Positions 43,348 to 55,132 of a DNA stretch of 64,000 nucleotides are shown here, piece after piece (position 1 is the stretch's first letter; each line of letters begins with the position of its first letter). Source of the DNA: Orientallactaga sibirica (taxonomy: Eukaryota; Chordata; Mammalia; Rodentia; Dipodidae); NCBI GenBank assembly GCA_036365145.1, contig JAEOAD010000048.1, positions 11,077,001 through 11,141,000 of the forward strand, in the 5' to 3' direction. The position numbers and the translations under genes are program-made. The notes under the pieces are model-generated. The model was not told the origin of the DNA and did no database searches. It saw nothing but the letters and a program-made list of their open reading frames with translations.

Positions 43348-43774
43348 TCATAGCAACTCTTAAAATATCTCCTCACTCACACTGATTAGGATGACTACTA
43401 TAAACAGAGAAAAAAAAACTGAGAAAATAATCAGGTATTGGAGACAACGTAGAGGCATATACACTCTTGAATATCCCTGGAGGAATGTAAAATGGCATAG
43501 CTGCTGCAGAAAAAAAGGTATGACTGGTCCTCCAAAAATTAAGAAGTGAAAGAAACAGAACAGCCACATCCAGCATCCCATGTCTGAGTATATATCCCAA
43601 TGAACTGAAGGTTTTGTCTTGGAGAGAATTTTGTTCACCATGAACCCAAGCTGTATGAGTCCCATTGTTTGCATTAGTCAAGTGGAAACAACTCAAATGT
43701 CCACCAACAGATGAGTGAATAAAGAAAATGTAGCCCAGGCATGCCCTGGACTATAATTTGTCCTTTAAAAGAAA
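43348..43774 (+). mobile_element. old L1 3' end, left part
   Basis: Landmarks of the mammalian L1 ORF2 C-terminus in order: cactgattaggatgactact, caggtattggagacaac, ggaggaatgtaaaatggcat, gtctgagtatatatcccaat, gtccaccaacagatgagtga. Frame is broken. Confidence 0.8.
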
Positions 43775-43985
43775 AACGCTGGAGAGGTGGCTTAGCAGTT
43801 ACGGTACTTGCCTGCGAAGCCAAAGGACTCAGGTTTGATTCCCCAGTATCCACGTCTAGTCAGATGTACATCGTGGCACATGCGTCTGGAGTTTGTTTGC
43901 AATGGCTACAGGCCCTGGAACGCACATTCTCTCTCTGTCTCTGTCTCTGTCTCTGTCTCTCTGTCTCTTTCAAATAAATAACAAT
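43775..43985 (+). repeat. B2-like SINE inside the L1
   Basis: cgctggagaggtggcttagc head, a (CTGTCT)n-rich 3' part and CAAATAAATAACAA tail. It splits the L1. Confidence 0.92.
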
Positions 43986-44243
43986 AAGGACAAACTTCTC
44001 ACATGCTGCAGCATGGATGAATCTTGAGGGGTTTGTGTTAAGTAAAACAGGCCAGTCACAAAAGGCTGTGATTCCACTTCTAGAGGGTCTCTGAAATAGG
44101 CACGTCATAGACTTCCAGATAGAATGGTGTTTGCCATGCACTAGAGACAACTCTGGACATTGGCTGTACAACATGAACTGAATCGTGTACTTCCTAAAGA
44201 TCTCAATGCTATACATATTTTGCCACAGTTAAAACACGTCTCC
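43986..44243 (+). mobile_element. old L1 3' end, right part
   Basis: cacatgctgcagcatggatg, aatcttgaggggtttgtgtt, aggccagtcacaaaaggctg, then gcatagacttccagatagaa-like bases and ttttgccacagttaaaacac: the L1M 3' UTR. Confidence 0.8.
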
Positions 44244-44249
44244 TTAAGA

Positions 44250-44460
44250 ATTTACTGAGCAGTTACTACATGCTGGAGTGTTATGAGCACGACTGAGTTT
44301 AAACATGCCAGCACCTTTAAAGGTAAGATGAGTGTATGATCATCCTGTGGTCTCAGGGCAGGATGGCTTTGAAAGGCCCACCACCTCTTTGAGGCTGTGT
44401 GTCTTGAACTAAGTGGAGGAACTGGGATTCTGATTCCTCCACTGGGCTGCTGTAAAGAAG
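44250..44460 (-). repeat. MIR-like ancient SINE
   Basis: Inverted MIR order: tactgagcagttactacatg, then ccagcacctttaaagg, ggctgtgtgtcttgaactaa, gaggaactgggattctgatt. Confidence 0.5.
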
Positions 44461-44532
44461 CAGAAAGGAATTATGAAGTTCTAAATATTCAAAAACAACA
44501 GTGATAGAACCAGCAATACATAAAGCATCACC

Positions 44533-44688
44533 CCAAGCCAGGCGTAGTGGTGTAGAATTGAGATCCCAGAATTTGGGAGGTGGAGGCAGGTGGATAAGGA
44601 GTTCAAGACCATCCTTAGCTACATAAAGAATTCAAGGCCAGCCTCAGCCACATGAGACTCTGACTCAAAATAGTAACAACTCAGAAAA
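44533..44688 (+). repeat. B1-like SINE, older type
   Basis: ccaggcgtagtggtgtagaa, gagatcccagaatttgggag, caagaccatccttagctaca, ctctgactcaaaatag. Diverged from the other B1 copies here. Confidence 0.8.
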
Positions 44689-45720
44689 TTCAAGGTAAAA
44701 ACTGTCAGCCAATCAAGACAGTAGAAGAAAAAGAAATTTCTCTGGGTCCAGCCTGAGGTTGAAACAGTCTTCCTCATAAACTGTAGGAGCTGTTAAAATT
44801 TGGCACAGACAACAGTGAAGTGACAAACAGAATGCCATGGGGAAGCTGGAGTCTGCATTCCAGAATGTACTTTATTGTGCCAGGTAAGTTTCCACATCAG
44901 CAATTTGTCATTGTCCAGGTAATGACCCAGAAAGAAAGTATTTCCCTCTTGTTACAAGCACAGGCAATGTCACCAATGGAAAGAGCAAAGCCGTGGGGAG
45001 CGAACTGAAATCACACCCCAGCAATGTTGGGATCCAAGTGAAGACATAGCTTGCTATGTTTCTATCTTTCCAAAGAAATCATTTATTGATATACTCTACT
45101 CGACAGGAGGACAGCTATATATGGGTAGCAATATTAAGCTGAGAGGTTTTCAGCAACTTCCCGGCTGGTGTCTGCCATCTGTCCTGTGCCCTTTGGGCAC
45201 AGTGGCTGTGCCCACGAAGGTTTTATCTTTTCAGGAAATCAAAGCTCTAACTTCTGTTTTTCTCATATAGTGTTTATTGTAATTGGATATTGTCCAATGT
45301 ATTGTTCTTCCCTCCTTTGGCACCTATGTTGTAAGAGAGAAAAAAAATACCATGTTCACATTGTTCTACCCACATTTTCTCAACTTATCATGCAAATGTG
45401 GCCTGATGCCCTATTTTGGCCACATCACTTCTATGCCATGTTGATTCAGGCAGTGTGTGTTTCATAACCAGAGATGCAATGAACTAGAAAAAAGGATTTA
45501 AGTGATCTCACTTCAGATTATGTAGTGCTTTAGCTACTGTCTAAAAAAGGAATAAGGCTGCCTAATAGCTGACTAGGAATTATTCTGAACTCAAGAGTCT
45601 AAGCAAACAATATTGTGTCAAGGAGTTAAACACAAATAGATCTTCAAAGCATTTTCAAATCACTTGTCCCCTTGAATCATTCTGTCTTGGTCCATTTGGA
45701 CTGCTATCAAAATAAAAATT
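44689..45720. other. long single-copy stretch
   Basis: About 1 kb without a recognised repeat or gene. A 99-codon frame (45168-45467) has no known similarity. Confidence 0.45.
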
Positions 45721-45721
45721 T

Positions 45722-45889
45722 GGGCTGGAGAGATGGCTTAGTGGTTAAGGTGCTTGCCTGTAAAGCCTAAGGACCCAGGTTTGATTCTCCAAGTCCCACA
45801 TAAGCCACATGGTGGCACATGTGTCTAGAGTTCATTTGCAGTGGCTAGAGGCCCTACCATGTTCATTCTCTCTATCTGCCCCCCCCCCC
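45722..45889 (+). repeat. B2-like SINE, tail lost
   Basis: gggctggagagatggcttag to ctctctatctg, then a run of about ten C in place of the TC tract and tail, where the L1 begins. Confidence 0.88.
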
Positions 45890-46830
45890 ATTAGGAGTAA
45901 CAGATGGTAAGACCCTATTGCTGAAGACTTTACATGCCTGGGCAGCAAGGTCACTGAGAAAGCAAGTTGGTGCTTAGCTGAAAACCTTCTCCCTGTAGAA
46001 CAGCCAACTGAAAGCTGGAAAAAGCTGCACTGCATGCAGCCCTATGAGAGACAGAAGTCATCAGCGGTGAAAACAGTGAACACTGGAAGCCTCAAGTTTG
46101 GCCAGACAGGCCAAATAACCCAACGGATACAATAGTGGCATGTCTGCTCTGGGAGAAACCAGCTGCTCTCTAATTGGACTAGAGGCCCGCTCTGTGGGAG
46201 GGAATATATGCCTGGTACTGAAAACCAAATCAAAAGCCTATGGCAGGGGATGTCATGAGCCTTAGGGGTATAAAAGTCTACTCTTGTCTGGCTAAATGTA
46301 TATATTATTCTCACCAAACTGCCTTAAAAGCACTAAAGTTAAGATTCATATTCACATATTAATGCTATTCTCACTTTTGGTTAGAGAAGCTTCTCTTTTC
46401 AGATGGTGATGACCACTGGGATGTCCCAAAAGGCAACACAGTGCTGAAAAGAAGTGACAGAGGAGTGCTCAGCACTGAAACATCTCTGTCACACCCTCCA
46501 AGGCTCTGGGTTCATTGTGGAAAGGGTGGCGGGAAGAATGTATGAGCCAAAGGAAGGGTAGGACTCCTTACAATGCAACTGACCAGATAGAAACTGGCCT
46601 CGATATCCATGACCTCGCAGTGCCTAGCAATACCTTCGAAAGACCCTCATAATAGGAGAAAAAGATGATGACATCAAATTAAAAGAGAGGTAATGGAGAG
46701 AGGGAGGGGATATGATGGAGAGTGGAGTTGTGAAGAGAAAAATGGGGGAGGTAAGGGAATTATAATAGTTTATTGTCTATAAGTACAGATTTTTTCAATA
46801 AAACTTAAAGTATAAATAAATAAAATAAAA
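45890..46830 (+). mobile_element. rodent-type L1 3' UTR, 5'-truncated
   Basis: About 940 bases resembling the Lx-type L1 3' UTR: attgctgaagactttacatg, ctgggcagcaaggtcactga, gatgaccactgggatgtccc, acatctctgtcacaccctcc, cctcgatatccatgacctcg, then a G/A-rich part and tgtctataagtacagatttt, TTTTTCAATAAAACTT, A-rich tail. Nothing of ORF2 is kept, so it is inert. Confidence 0.8.
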
Positions 46831-47647
46831 ATAAAAATATCTATCTCACATTCAGATTCAGTGCCTGATGAGGGCTGGTTCTGCTTTGTGAGCTCTTCAC
46901 TCTCTTGACGCAATTATCTCACAAAGAGCTCTTGTCATATTATAATCGCATTCAGGATTAGATTTCAACATAGAAATTTTGGAAGAATGCAACAGCCATC
47001 AAGCCTATGGCACCTTCCCAACAGAATCCCCGAGGACAAGGACTGGCACGATTGCAGGTAAGCCTTCCTTCTTGATTCTCATAGTTTCTTTTAGTTGTAG
47101 GGGTGGCTTGGGTTCAGAACTTCATCTTTGTCTTCCAAGGACCAAGCACAGTGCATTGTGTCTTTGTTGAATATTTATGAAGTGAATGAATGAACGTTTC
47201 ATGTCAAGAAATGACGAAGTGATTAGCTGTTTGATAAAGTGAGAGCAAACAAGGCTGGAAAGACTTGGAGGTTTGTGTAGAGTCTGGAGCACCCATGAGG
47301 CAGTTAAGACATTATACTGGTGTGGGCAGTAGAGAGCCTTCAGTACAGTGGTGCAGTGGGATCATGGATCTGCACTGCTAGGAAGCACTTCAGGGTGAGG
47401 TCAGTATCTTGTGCTGTCTCCTCTGATTACATCAGAGCCAGTCCTCACACTAGCTCCACCCTTTCCCTTGGAGCAACTGAGATTCTTCAGTGGGTTCTTT
47501 TCAATAGTTCAACAAGCAATTGACCAGACTTCTGAGTTCCTGAGCATGGCTTAGATCTTAGCATTATTTTAATATTTTAGAGACGCAGAATATATTTACC
47601 TAAAATTGACCAATTTAAAGTGGCCAATTCCTATTAAAAGTCTTCTG
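46831..47647. other. single-copy DNA with weak L2-like trace
   Basis: About 47130-47200 (gtgtctttgttgaatattta, then gtgaatgaatgaacg) resembles an L2 3' end. The rest is unassigned. Confidence 0.4.
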
Positions 47648-47870
47648 AGGGCTAGAGAGATGGCTCAGGGGTTAAGGTGCTTGCCTGCAAAGCCTAAGGA
47701 CCCAGGTTCAATTGCCCAGTACCCAGGTAAAGCAGAAGCACAAGGTGGCGCATGCATCTGAAGTTCGTTTGCAGTGGCTGGAGTCTTTGGTGTGTCCATT
47801 CTGTCTCTCTCTACATACATACATACATTTTTCACTCTCTTTTGCTCATATATAAATAAATACAATATAT
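47648..47870 (+). repeat. B2-like SINE
   Basis: ggctagagagatggctcagg head. An ACATACATAC tract replaces part of the TC region. Confidence 0.92.
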
Positions 47871-48365
47871 ATTTTAAAGTTTGGAATCACTGCTGCCAGA
47901 CAGCTAAGATCAGTATAGCAGGTGGGGTATTACTATTGCGCATGGGGGCCCTCTGCTACGTGATATGATGTGGTTTCTGTACATGAAAGACAAACGGGGC
48001 TTTGTAGAATACCCTACAGGAACTCTAACTCTTTTCCCTGTAGCTGGCTGTATGCAGACTCCAAGGTGGAATTAGCAGTGCCTGCCTTTGAGGAGAACCA
48101 GTCTCATTTCTTCTGAGGGCCTGCTCCCAGATTATATGCATGGACACTTGGGGTCCACCCTGTCCAAAACCTGCCATTCCCTTCCTGCCCAAGGAGATCA
48201 ATACCACTTTCCACTTATTCCCACCCCACACTCCATCCAAACCCAAACTGGATTCTGACCTTTTGACATCTCGTTACAAAGAGCACCAAGCCTGTAGAAT
48301 TCCAATCCCACCAGGAAAAATAAAACACCTTACCCTGTTTTATAGTTCTTGGCATGACTGGGTCA
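47871..48365. other. single-copy DNA, nothing recognised
   Basis: No feature recognised. Confidence 0.45.
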
Positions 48366-48604
48366 GGGCTGGAGAGATGGCTCAGTAGTTAAGGGACTTG
48401 CCTGCAAAGTCTAATGACCTGGGTTCAATTCCCCAGTACCCACATAGAGCCAGATGCACAAAGTGACACATGTATCTGGAGTTCATTTGCAGTGGCTAGA
48501 GGTCCTGGTGTGCCCGTTCTCTCCCTCCCTTCCTTCCTCCCTCCCTCCCTTTATCCCTCTCTCTCTCCTCTCCATCTCTGCTTGCAAATAAATAATTTTT
48601 TAAA
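48366..48604 (+). repeat. B2-like SINE
   Basis: gggctggagagatggctcag head, CCTT-rich 3' part (tccctcccttccttcctccc) and AAATAAATAATT tail. Confidence 0.93.
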
Positions 48605-49770
48605 AGATGGCTCATTGTTCATAGTTCCTAATGGCTCTTCCTAAGTTACTCTAGCTTCCTATCCCATGAAAAAGGATGCTCAACAGGGCAAACAGCAACA
48701 CCCTCATCACGTTCGAACTGAACACATCACATATACACAAACGTCTCAATTACTCAGTCTGAGTCTTGGATGAGCCTCTCTGTTCAACGACATTTATATT
48801 AAAGTGTCAGAAGGTTTCTTGAGAACATTGAAGAGGGGATGGAGTTTTGAGAATGCTGGGCCATGAGTGGTCTAGAGGAAGCTTCATTTGGGGAAATCCC
48901 CTGCAGTGGAAAGACAGCAACCTCAACTTGCCAATAGGTGCTGAGTGTGTGAGGTTTAAAAACACCCCAAGCAGACAATCTGTTAAATTCCTGGGTCAAA
49001 ATGGAGGGTGCTACACTCAGCATGTTTTCTGCCTTCATGGATATAAAACAGTGAGATCACATGGAAAGGCAAGGTGGGATGGAACACTATTCTGGAATGC
49101 TATGCCAAGCAGCTCTCCTTTACATTAGTAATTAAAAGGCCAAGAGACCATCAAGAAAGTACATGAGGTATTCAGTTTCCTATTAACAGATGGCATCTCA
49201 CACTGGATCTTCTAGTTCACCTTTTATTGGTGCTCTCCTGCAGGGACTGTCATCCTGAAGGGAGAGGCTAGCTTGGTTTCTGAAGCGTGGGAGAGTGGAA
49301 GTGTCAGAGAAGTGTTCCTGCCACCCAGGATCCCTTGCATGGTTTGTGGAAATGCTGACTTCATTCCATTTTCCTTAGAACTGTGCCTGGTAAGCATGTA
49401 GAAAATGAACAGGAGTGGAGGCTTTTCAGAAGCACCCCATTCAGACATGGAGAGAACACTCCTGTTGGAGAACGGACCTAGTAGGTCACATCACGTCCAA
49501 GTCTTTCATGGGAATATACAGCCCAGGACAGACTTGCGGGGAATTCCTTACGTTCAACACCTGTTTATTCAGGTGCCCTCTTTCATTGTGTGCCCCCATC
49601 TAGACATAATCATCTTTCACTGTGTGCACCCCACCTGACCACAATGATCTTGTCTACCACAAGCCAGCCTTTATCTACAGTAACAGTAAATTTTCCTATA
49701 TTACCTCACATGTTTTCAGAGTGTAAGGCATTTCAAAAGATGTCAAAGGTAGCAAAAGAATTTAATTTAA
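48605..49770. other. long single-copy stretch
   Basis: About 1.2 kb with no recognised repeat. Frames at 48799-49128 and 49224-49638 are open on one or both strands but match nothing I know. Confidence 0.45.
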
Positions 49771-49990
49771 TTTTTTAAGTTTAATTTATTTACAAGGAGA
49801 GAGAGAGAGCAAGAACAAGAGAGAGAGAGAGAGAGAGAATGGGTGTGCCAGGGTCTCTAGTCACTGCAAACAAATTCCAGTTGCATGTGCCATTTTGTGC
49901 ATCTGGCTTTATGTGGGTCCTGGGAATTGAACCCCAGTCGTTAGGCTTTGCAGTCAAGGGCTTTAACCTCTGAGGCATCTCCCCAGCCCT
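49771..49990 (-). repeat. B2-like SINE
   Basis: Inverted copy, GA tract with GAGCAAGAACAAG, head ctgaggcatctccccagccc. atttaattt lies on both sides. Confidence 0.9.
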
Positions 49991-50218
49991 ATATTTAATT
50001 TTCTTAATGATGGTCTCCCTGACTCTGTAGAACATCTTTTATTTAAACACCCCTGATCAGGCGAAATCATTTAAATCTACCACCTTGCATAGTGATGTTT
50101 ATTTTGTTCATTTTTTGTATCTACTGTGACAAAATTCATTTTAGTTTTGCCAGGGACAGATTAGGAACTTGAGGACATGTTCAAGAGGATAGGTATATTT
50201 GAATATATCTGTTATTTT

Positions 50219-50396
50219 AAAAAATATTTATTTATTTTTGCAAGCAGAAAGAGAGGGAGGAAATGGGTGTACCAGGGTCTCCTGCCACTACAAACTCCAA
50301 ATGCATGCACTATTTTGTGCATCCCTTTATGTGGATAGTGGGGAATCAAACCCAGGCTGTCAGGTTTTGTAAGCAAGTGCCTTTAACCACCAGTCC
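50219..50396 (-). repeat. B2-like SINE, head truncated
   Basis: Inverted copy. It stops at taaccaccagtc, where the next SINE's TSD begins, and lacks the gccatctctccagcc end. Confidence 0.82.
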
Positions 50397-50412
50397 CATA
50401 TTGGTAACTTTT

Positions 50413-50678
50413 AAAAAAAAATTTTTATTTATTTTGGAGAGAGACACAGGGGGGGGGGCGGGAGAGGAAGACAGAGATGGGTGCGCCAGCAGTGTCTCAG
50501 CTGCTGCAAACAAAATCCAGATGTGTGCGCCCCCTTGTGGTCAAGTGTGGCGTTGCACCCTTGCGTCACTTTGCATCTGGCTAAACGTGGGACCTGGAGA
50601 TTGGAACCGCTGGAGATTGGAACCGGGTTCTTAGGCTTAGGAGGCAGGCGCCTTAACCCCTAAGCCATCTCTCCAGCC
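50413..50678 (-). repeat. B2-like SINE (G-type) with 18-bp TSD and internal duplication
   Basis: cccatattggtaactttt is at 50395-50412 and 50679-50696. Inside, ctggagattggaaccg occurs twice in tandem (50594-50609, 50610-50625). A run of nine G precedes cgggagaggaagacag. Confidence 0.95.
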
Positions 50679-50696
50679 CCCATATTGGTAACTTTT

Positions 50697-51363
50697 TAAA
50701 CAACTTTTAAAATATTTTCAAAAACCCACAACTAAATACAACTTCCTTTTTGCCCTTTGTAGTTGTGATGTAACAAGCCTAAGAAAACAAAAACCACTGG
50801 CTGCAGAGCAGGGAGCGACGGACTGTAAGAAAAGGCATGCAGTGAGCAAAGCTCCCTGGTAGGAGGATCGTGTTTCCTGTGCAGGATGAGATGCAGCTTT
50901 CTCTTCTTCCGCTCACCTATGTCCACAGTCCACTCCATGTCGGCCATGCTTTGTGCCAGAGCCATGAGATGCAGTTCAAATCACAACCTAGACCGGTGCT
51001 CTCCAGTCGGGTAGCCACTGAGAATATTCGACATATGAATAACTAATCATTACCAGTTTCCCCAGGTAGTCCATGCCCTAGCATATGTTCTTAAGAGTGC
51101 TGAGTTCATTATCACACACCATATGGTAATTTTTGTTTGTCGCTCCCTCTAGAGCATCATAAAATTCTCCTATTAGTCTTCCTAAGTCTTCTAGAATCAT
51201 CCACTCATTACCCTACCACTGGACCCTTCTTAAAATTCATTTGTTTATTAATTTTAATTTAGTTATTAAATGTATTTACTAGCGTATAAAAATGGGATTC
51301 ATTATGGTGTTCTCAAACAATATTTTTGTGTTTCCCTCCTTACCCCTTTGCCCCCCCCGCCGC
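50697..51363. other. single-copy DNA, nothing recognised
   Basis: AT-rich in the second half. No feature recognised. Confidence 0.45.
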
Positions 51364-51516
51364 TTTTTTTTGGTTTTTCGAGATAGGGTTTCACTCTAGT
51401 CCAGGCTGACCTGGAATTCACTATGTAGTCTCAGGGTCTTGAACTCATGGCAATTCTCCTACCTCTGTCTCCCAAGTGCTGGGATTAAAGGTAAAGGCAT
51501 GTGCCACCACACCTGG
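51364..51516 (-). repeat. B1 SINE
   Basis: ttggtttttcgagatagggt to caccacacctggcc, with a small insertion (taaaggtaaaggcatg) near the head. Confidence 0.92.
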
Positions 51517-52305
51517 CCTCTTTTACCCCTTTTCACTTATCCCTGTCCCCCATCTTAGCTTCATTTCTGCTTTCATCCTACCTGTTTCCTTCTTTCCTTC
51601 CCCCCTTTCTCAACCCCCCCTTCCCACCTATCTTAAGTGACAGCCCAGACTCAGGCCTTTCATTAGCTACCAGCATCGCTTCCCTAAACTTGTATTCATC
51701 CCCGTAGGGACATAAAAACGTATTTCAAAGTATTTTCTATTTACGAAGTAGAATTCTCCAGTCACATTCTAAAACTAAAAACAGTTTCAGTCATGGCTTA
51801 AAACTGAGGACAGCTCTTAGTGATGGGGACAAGCAGACATTTTGCCTCCGTTCCAGAGCTCTGTATGAAGAAATGGACATCATGCCTGGGGGCGGGGGGT
51901 CCTGTGACTGACTTCCTATGACTTCCTCTATATGTGGGTTACAGGTGGTGGAGTTTAGGGTCATGTATCTCTCCTAATACACAATGTGTGTGTCATCTGA
52001 AATACTTTGCAATATTCAATTTTACTCTGCATTTTGACAAATACCACTATATATCTCAAGGCTCTTGGCCTTGAATTAAAGTAAGTGTATGTTGCAACAA
52101 AACACAAGAGACATTGAACAACAGATGTTTTAACAGCCCAGAGAAGAGGCCCATGCCAGATTTCCCAAAAACAGACTCTTGGAACAGAATGCTTTTGGTT
52201 AAAACTTAAATGGGCTTTATGATTTCATCCTTCCAGTTGTCAGTTCAGAGTCAACATCCTCAACTACAATTAAGCAAGTTATATATAAACAAAAACTTAT
52301 AAACA
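51517..52305. other. single-copy DNA, pyrimidine-rich start
   Basis: 51517-51650 is C/T-rich. The rest is unassigned. Confidence 0.45.
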
Positions 52306-52450
52306 GGGGCTGTGTATATAGCTCAACAGCTAAATGCTCTTGCTTATAAAGCTTGCTGGTCTGGGTTCAATTCCCCAAGACCCATGTAAAACCAGATGCA
52401 TAAAGACGTACATGCATCTGGAGTTCATGTATGTTTTTAAAATTAAAAAA
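52306..52450 (+). repeat. B2-like SINE, shortened and diverged
   Basis: ggggctgtgtatatagctca head and gggttcaattccccaagacc box B. The TC-rich part is lost. Confidence 0.82.
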
Positions 52451-52489
52451 AGATACAATGAAAATATATATATATATGGTTTTTTCACT

Positions 52490-52638
52490 TTTTGGTTTTT
52501 CAAGGTAGGGTCTCTCTCTAGCCTAGGCTGACCTGGATTTCACTATGTAATCTCAGGGTGGCCTCAAACTCATGGCGATCCTCCTACCTTTGCCTCCCAA
52601 ATGCTGGGATTAAAGGCGTGCACCACCACGCCCGGCTT
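52490..52638 (-). repeat. B1 SINE
   Basis: ttggtttttcaaggtagggt to caccacgcccggct. Confidence 0.93.
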
Positions 52639-52756
52639 GAAAGGTATTTTTATGATAAAATTATTTTAAAACATTTTATGCAGTGTTATACTTGCACTAA
52701 TAGGATGCTAAAAACTTTAGGCCCATCCTAAATACTTCTCATCTTGGGCTGAGGCC

Positions 52757-52960
52757 GAGCTGGAGAGGTGGCTTAGCGGTTAAGGCATTTGCCTGCAAAT
52801 CCAAAGGACCCAGGTTCAATTTCCCAGGACCCATGTTAGCCAGATGCACAAGGGGCACATGTATCTGGAGTTCGTTTACAGTGGCTGGAGGCCCTGGTGT
52901 GCCCATTCTCTCTCTCTCCCTTTATCTCTGACAAATAAATAAAAATAAAATTAAAAAAAA
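52757..52960 (+). repeat. B2-like SINE
   Basis: gagctggagaggtggcttag head to AAATAAATAAAAATAAAA tail. gctgaggcc and gctgacgcc flank it. Confidence 0.93.
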
Positions 52961-53256
52961 AGCTGACGCCTGGGTGATGTATTATGGAGTCCCTGGTGAC
53001 ACTGATATATAACAGGAAATTCTGGATAGTACCATCAAACTATTGAAACCAATATGGGGAGAGTATGTGAGGTGTGCATACACTAGTATAGCTTAGGAAT
53101 TTCTACAATACATGCACATATCAAAACATATCTTATAGTTCACAAATATATACACTTCTCATTTTTCAATAGAAATTAACAAGCTATGTTTTTTAATTTA
53201 GAAAAAGGTGTGAAATTATTATGACAGGACAGTGATTGGTTCTGAAGAGAAAGGTT

Positions 53257-53413
53257 AGCCAGATGCACAAAGGTGAGGCAAGTGCAAGGTCTCACATGCC
53301 CACTAGGTGGAGCAAGTGCCTGGAGTTTGATTGCAGTGGCTGAGGCCCTGGCATGCCAATTCTCTCGCTCTGTCTTCCTCTCTCTCTCTCTCTAAAATAA
53401 TTTTTTTTTAAAG
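53257..53413 (+). repeat. 5'-truncated B2-like SINE with TSD
   Basis: Starts at agccagatgcacaaagg, lacking both pol III boxes. agagaaaggtt lies at 53246-53256 and 53414-53424, so the truncation happened at insertion. Confidence 0.9.
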
Positions 53414-53424
53414 AGAGAAAGGTT

Positions 53425-53874
53425 GAGCTCTGGATTCTGCAGTGTTTTTGGCACATAGTTTGAAAATCTTCCTGTGAAAGACCCTAGACAGCCTGGCTAA
53501 GATACAGGACACAATTTCTAGAATTCACAGCTAAGGTTTTAGGGAAGCAGAAGAAGTCACAGTGTTCCAGAAATGCCCCAGGAACTGAAAACCACAGAGG
53601 CCATGCATTGAGTGACACCTCTGTAAGCTATAAGGACATGGCTATTCATGGGAATCTGGAAGCTTGAGTTTAAGGACAACAAAGTGAGGCTCATGATGCT
53701 CATGGATATAATAAAGATACAAATACTCTTCTTCATAAGAATGAAGTCTTCCAACTTGAAGAACCAATGGTTGCTTCTCTGGTGGGAGGAGTGGGGAAAG
53801 AAAAGAAACCTAGCTGTATGCATGGTTTGACTTTTACTTCAAGAATAGGAACATCCTTGTGTCTATTATAGCAT
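53425..53874. other. single-copy DNA, nothing recognised
   Basis: Frames open on both strands near 53557-53830 have no known similarity. Confidence 0.45.
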
Positions 53875-54228
53875 TGTTCTGCTCCTCTGTTTGTGAAGTG
53901 AAACAGATGTCCCCTATAAATGCATGCGTTCTGAATGCCTGAACTCCAGGTGGTAGCACTGTGAAAGGTAGAGTCTGAAAGGTGTGCTGTTGGGGGCAGG
54001 TTTTGGGGTGTGATAACCAGCTCCCCCTTGAAGACCATGGCTCACTCTTCTGCTGCTGGGTTTCCATCTGCTGAGGCAGAGGTGAGGTCCGCCCTTTGCT
54101 CACGCCATGTTTCCCCCCACCATCAAGGAGCTTCCCCTCGAGACTGTAAGCCAGAATAAAAGGGTTTTCTTCTATCAGCTGCTCTTGGTGGGGTGTTTTG
54201 TCCTGGCAACAAGAAGGTAACTACAACA
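53875..54228 (+). mobile_element. ORR1-like MaLR solo LTR
   Basis: Begins tgttctgctcctctgtttgt, then gatgtcccctataaatgc, and ends gaaggtaactacaaca, with CCAGAATAAAAGG near 54155. The 5-base flanks agcat and atcat differ at one base, consistent with an old TSD. Confidence 0.82.
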
Positions 54229-54405
54229 ATCATTTAAATTAAAGGAAAAACATAAAGCCATACATATCACAGAACCAGGGAGCTACATCTTATGAGGTGC
54301 ACAGAAAGGCGCACCCCCATTCTTGGGAGAATGGAGGAGGCCAGTGTCCTGACATGAAACTGAAAAGTGTGGAGTTCCACAAAGATGCTTATGGGTGGCT
54401 TTTAA

Positions 54406-54412
54406 AAAATAT

Positions 54413-54451
<39 letters not shown>

Positions 54452-54463
54452 TTTGAAAGAAAG

Positions 54464-54499
<36 letters not shown>

Positions 54500-54649
54500 T
54501 GGGAGTGCCAGGGCCTCCAGCCACTGCAAATGAACTCCAGATGCATGCGCCCCCTCATGCATCTGGCTTACTTGGGTCCTGGAGAGTCAAACCGGGATCC
54601 TTTGGCTTTGCAGGCAAATGCCTTAACGTCTAAGCCATCTCTCCAGCCC
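54406..54649 (-). repeat. B2-like SINE with (ATTT)n tail
   Basis: The inverted tail is about 11 ATTT units, then a GA run (54471-54494), body and head ending tctctccagcccg. Confidence 0.93.
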
Positions 54650-54824
54650 GTGTTTTTTTTCTAATCAACATCCAGGTTTCATTGCGAGCATCAATAAATA
54701 AATAATAAGAAGAAGAAAGAAATCTTCTTCGGGAGGCTCAGTATTGTTAGTGATACTTGAATATGGAACATCTTTGAGTATATCTGTATAAGGAGAACTG
54801 AGAGCATTATTTTAGGGGGTTTTG

Positions 54825-54950
54825 TGTTGTTGTTTTGGTTTTTATCCACCAGAGTCTCACTATGTAGCCCATATTGGCCTTGAACTCATGGCTATCCACC
54901 TGTCTCAGTCTCTCAAGGGCTGGGAATCACAGGTCAAGCCCCAGTGTCGA
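54825..54950 (-). repeat. B1-like SINE, old
   Basis: cagagtctcactatgtagcc, ttggccttgaactcatggct, ctcaagggctgggaatcaca: an inverted, diverged B1. Confidence 0.7.
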
Positions 54951-55083
54951 GTCACCCAGCATTTGGAGCAACTAACAGCATTTACAGAATTACACATGCA
55001 CACTGCTATGAAGAAGCTTATAATGGGCTACACAGAGTCCACTGTCCACACAACAAGGGACAGATTAGAGTCCAGGAGGGCTA
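54951..55083. other. single-copy DNA, nothing recognised
   Basis: No feature recognised. Confidence 0.4.
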
Positions 55084-55093
55084 TCAAACTGTC

Positions 55094-55132
55094 ATTTCTA
55101 GTCCATCACCTTAATCACTCGGCCACGACTAC
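55094..55132 (-). pseudogene. tRNA-Ser 5'-half insertion (tailless retropseudogene)
   Basis: Read from 55132 down, the first bases gtagtcgtggccgagtgatt are the 5' end of eukaryotic tRNA-Ser, followed by aaggtgatggactagaaat. That is 39 nt through the anticodon loop (AGA) with two mismatches from the tRNA-Ser(AGA) sequence I know. The 19-bp repeat tcaaactgtcatttctagt is at 55084-55102 and 55133-55151. The tRNA 5' end sits exactly on the repeat boundary, and its last nine bases overlap the repeat. No A tail and no 3' half. Confidence 0.85.

Noticed and set aside
43360..43696. Overlapping minus-strand frames of 104 and 107 codons
   Set aside because: They are antisense to the decayed L1 ORF2 remnant.
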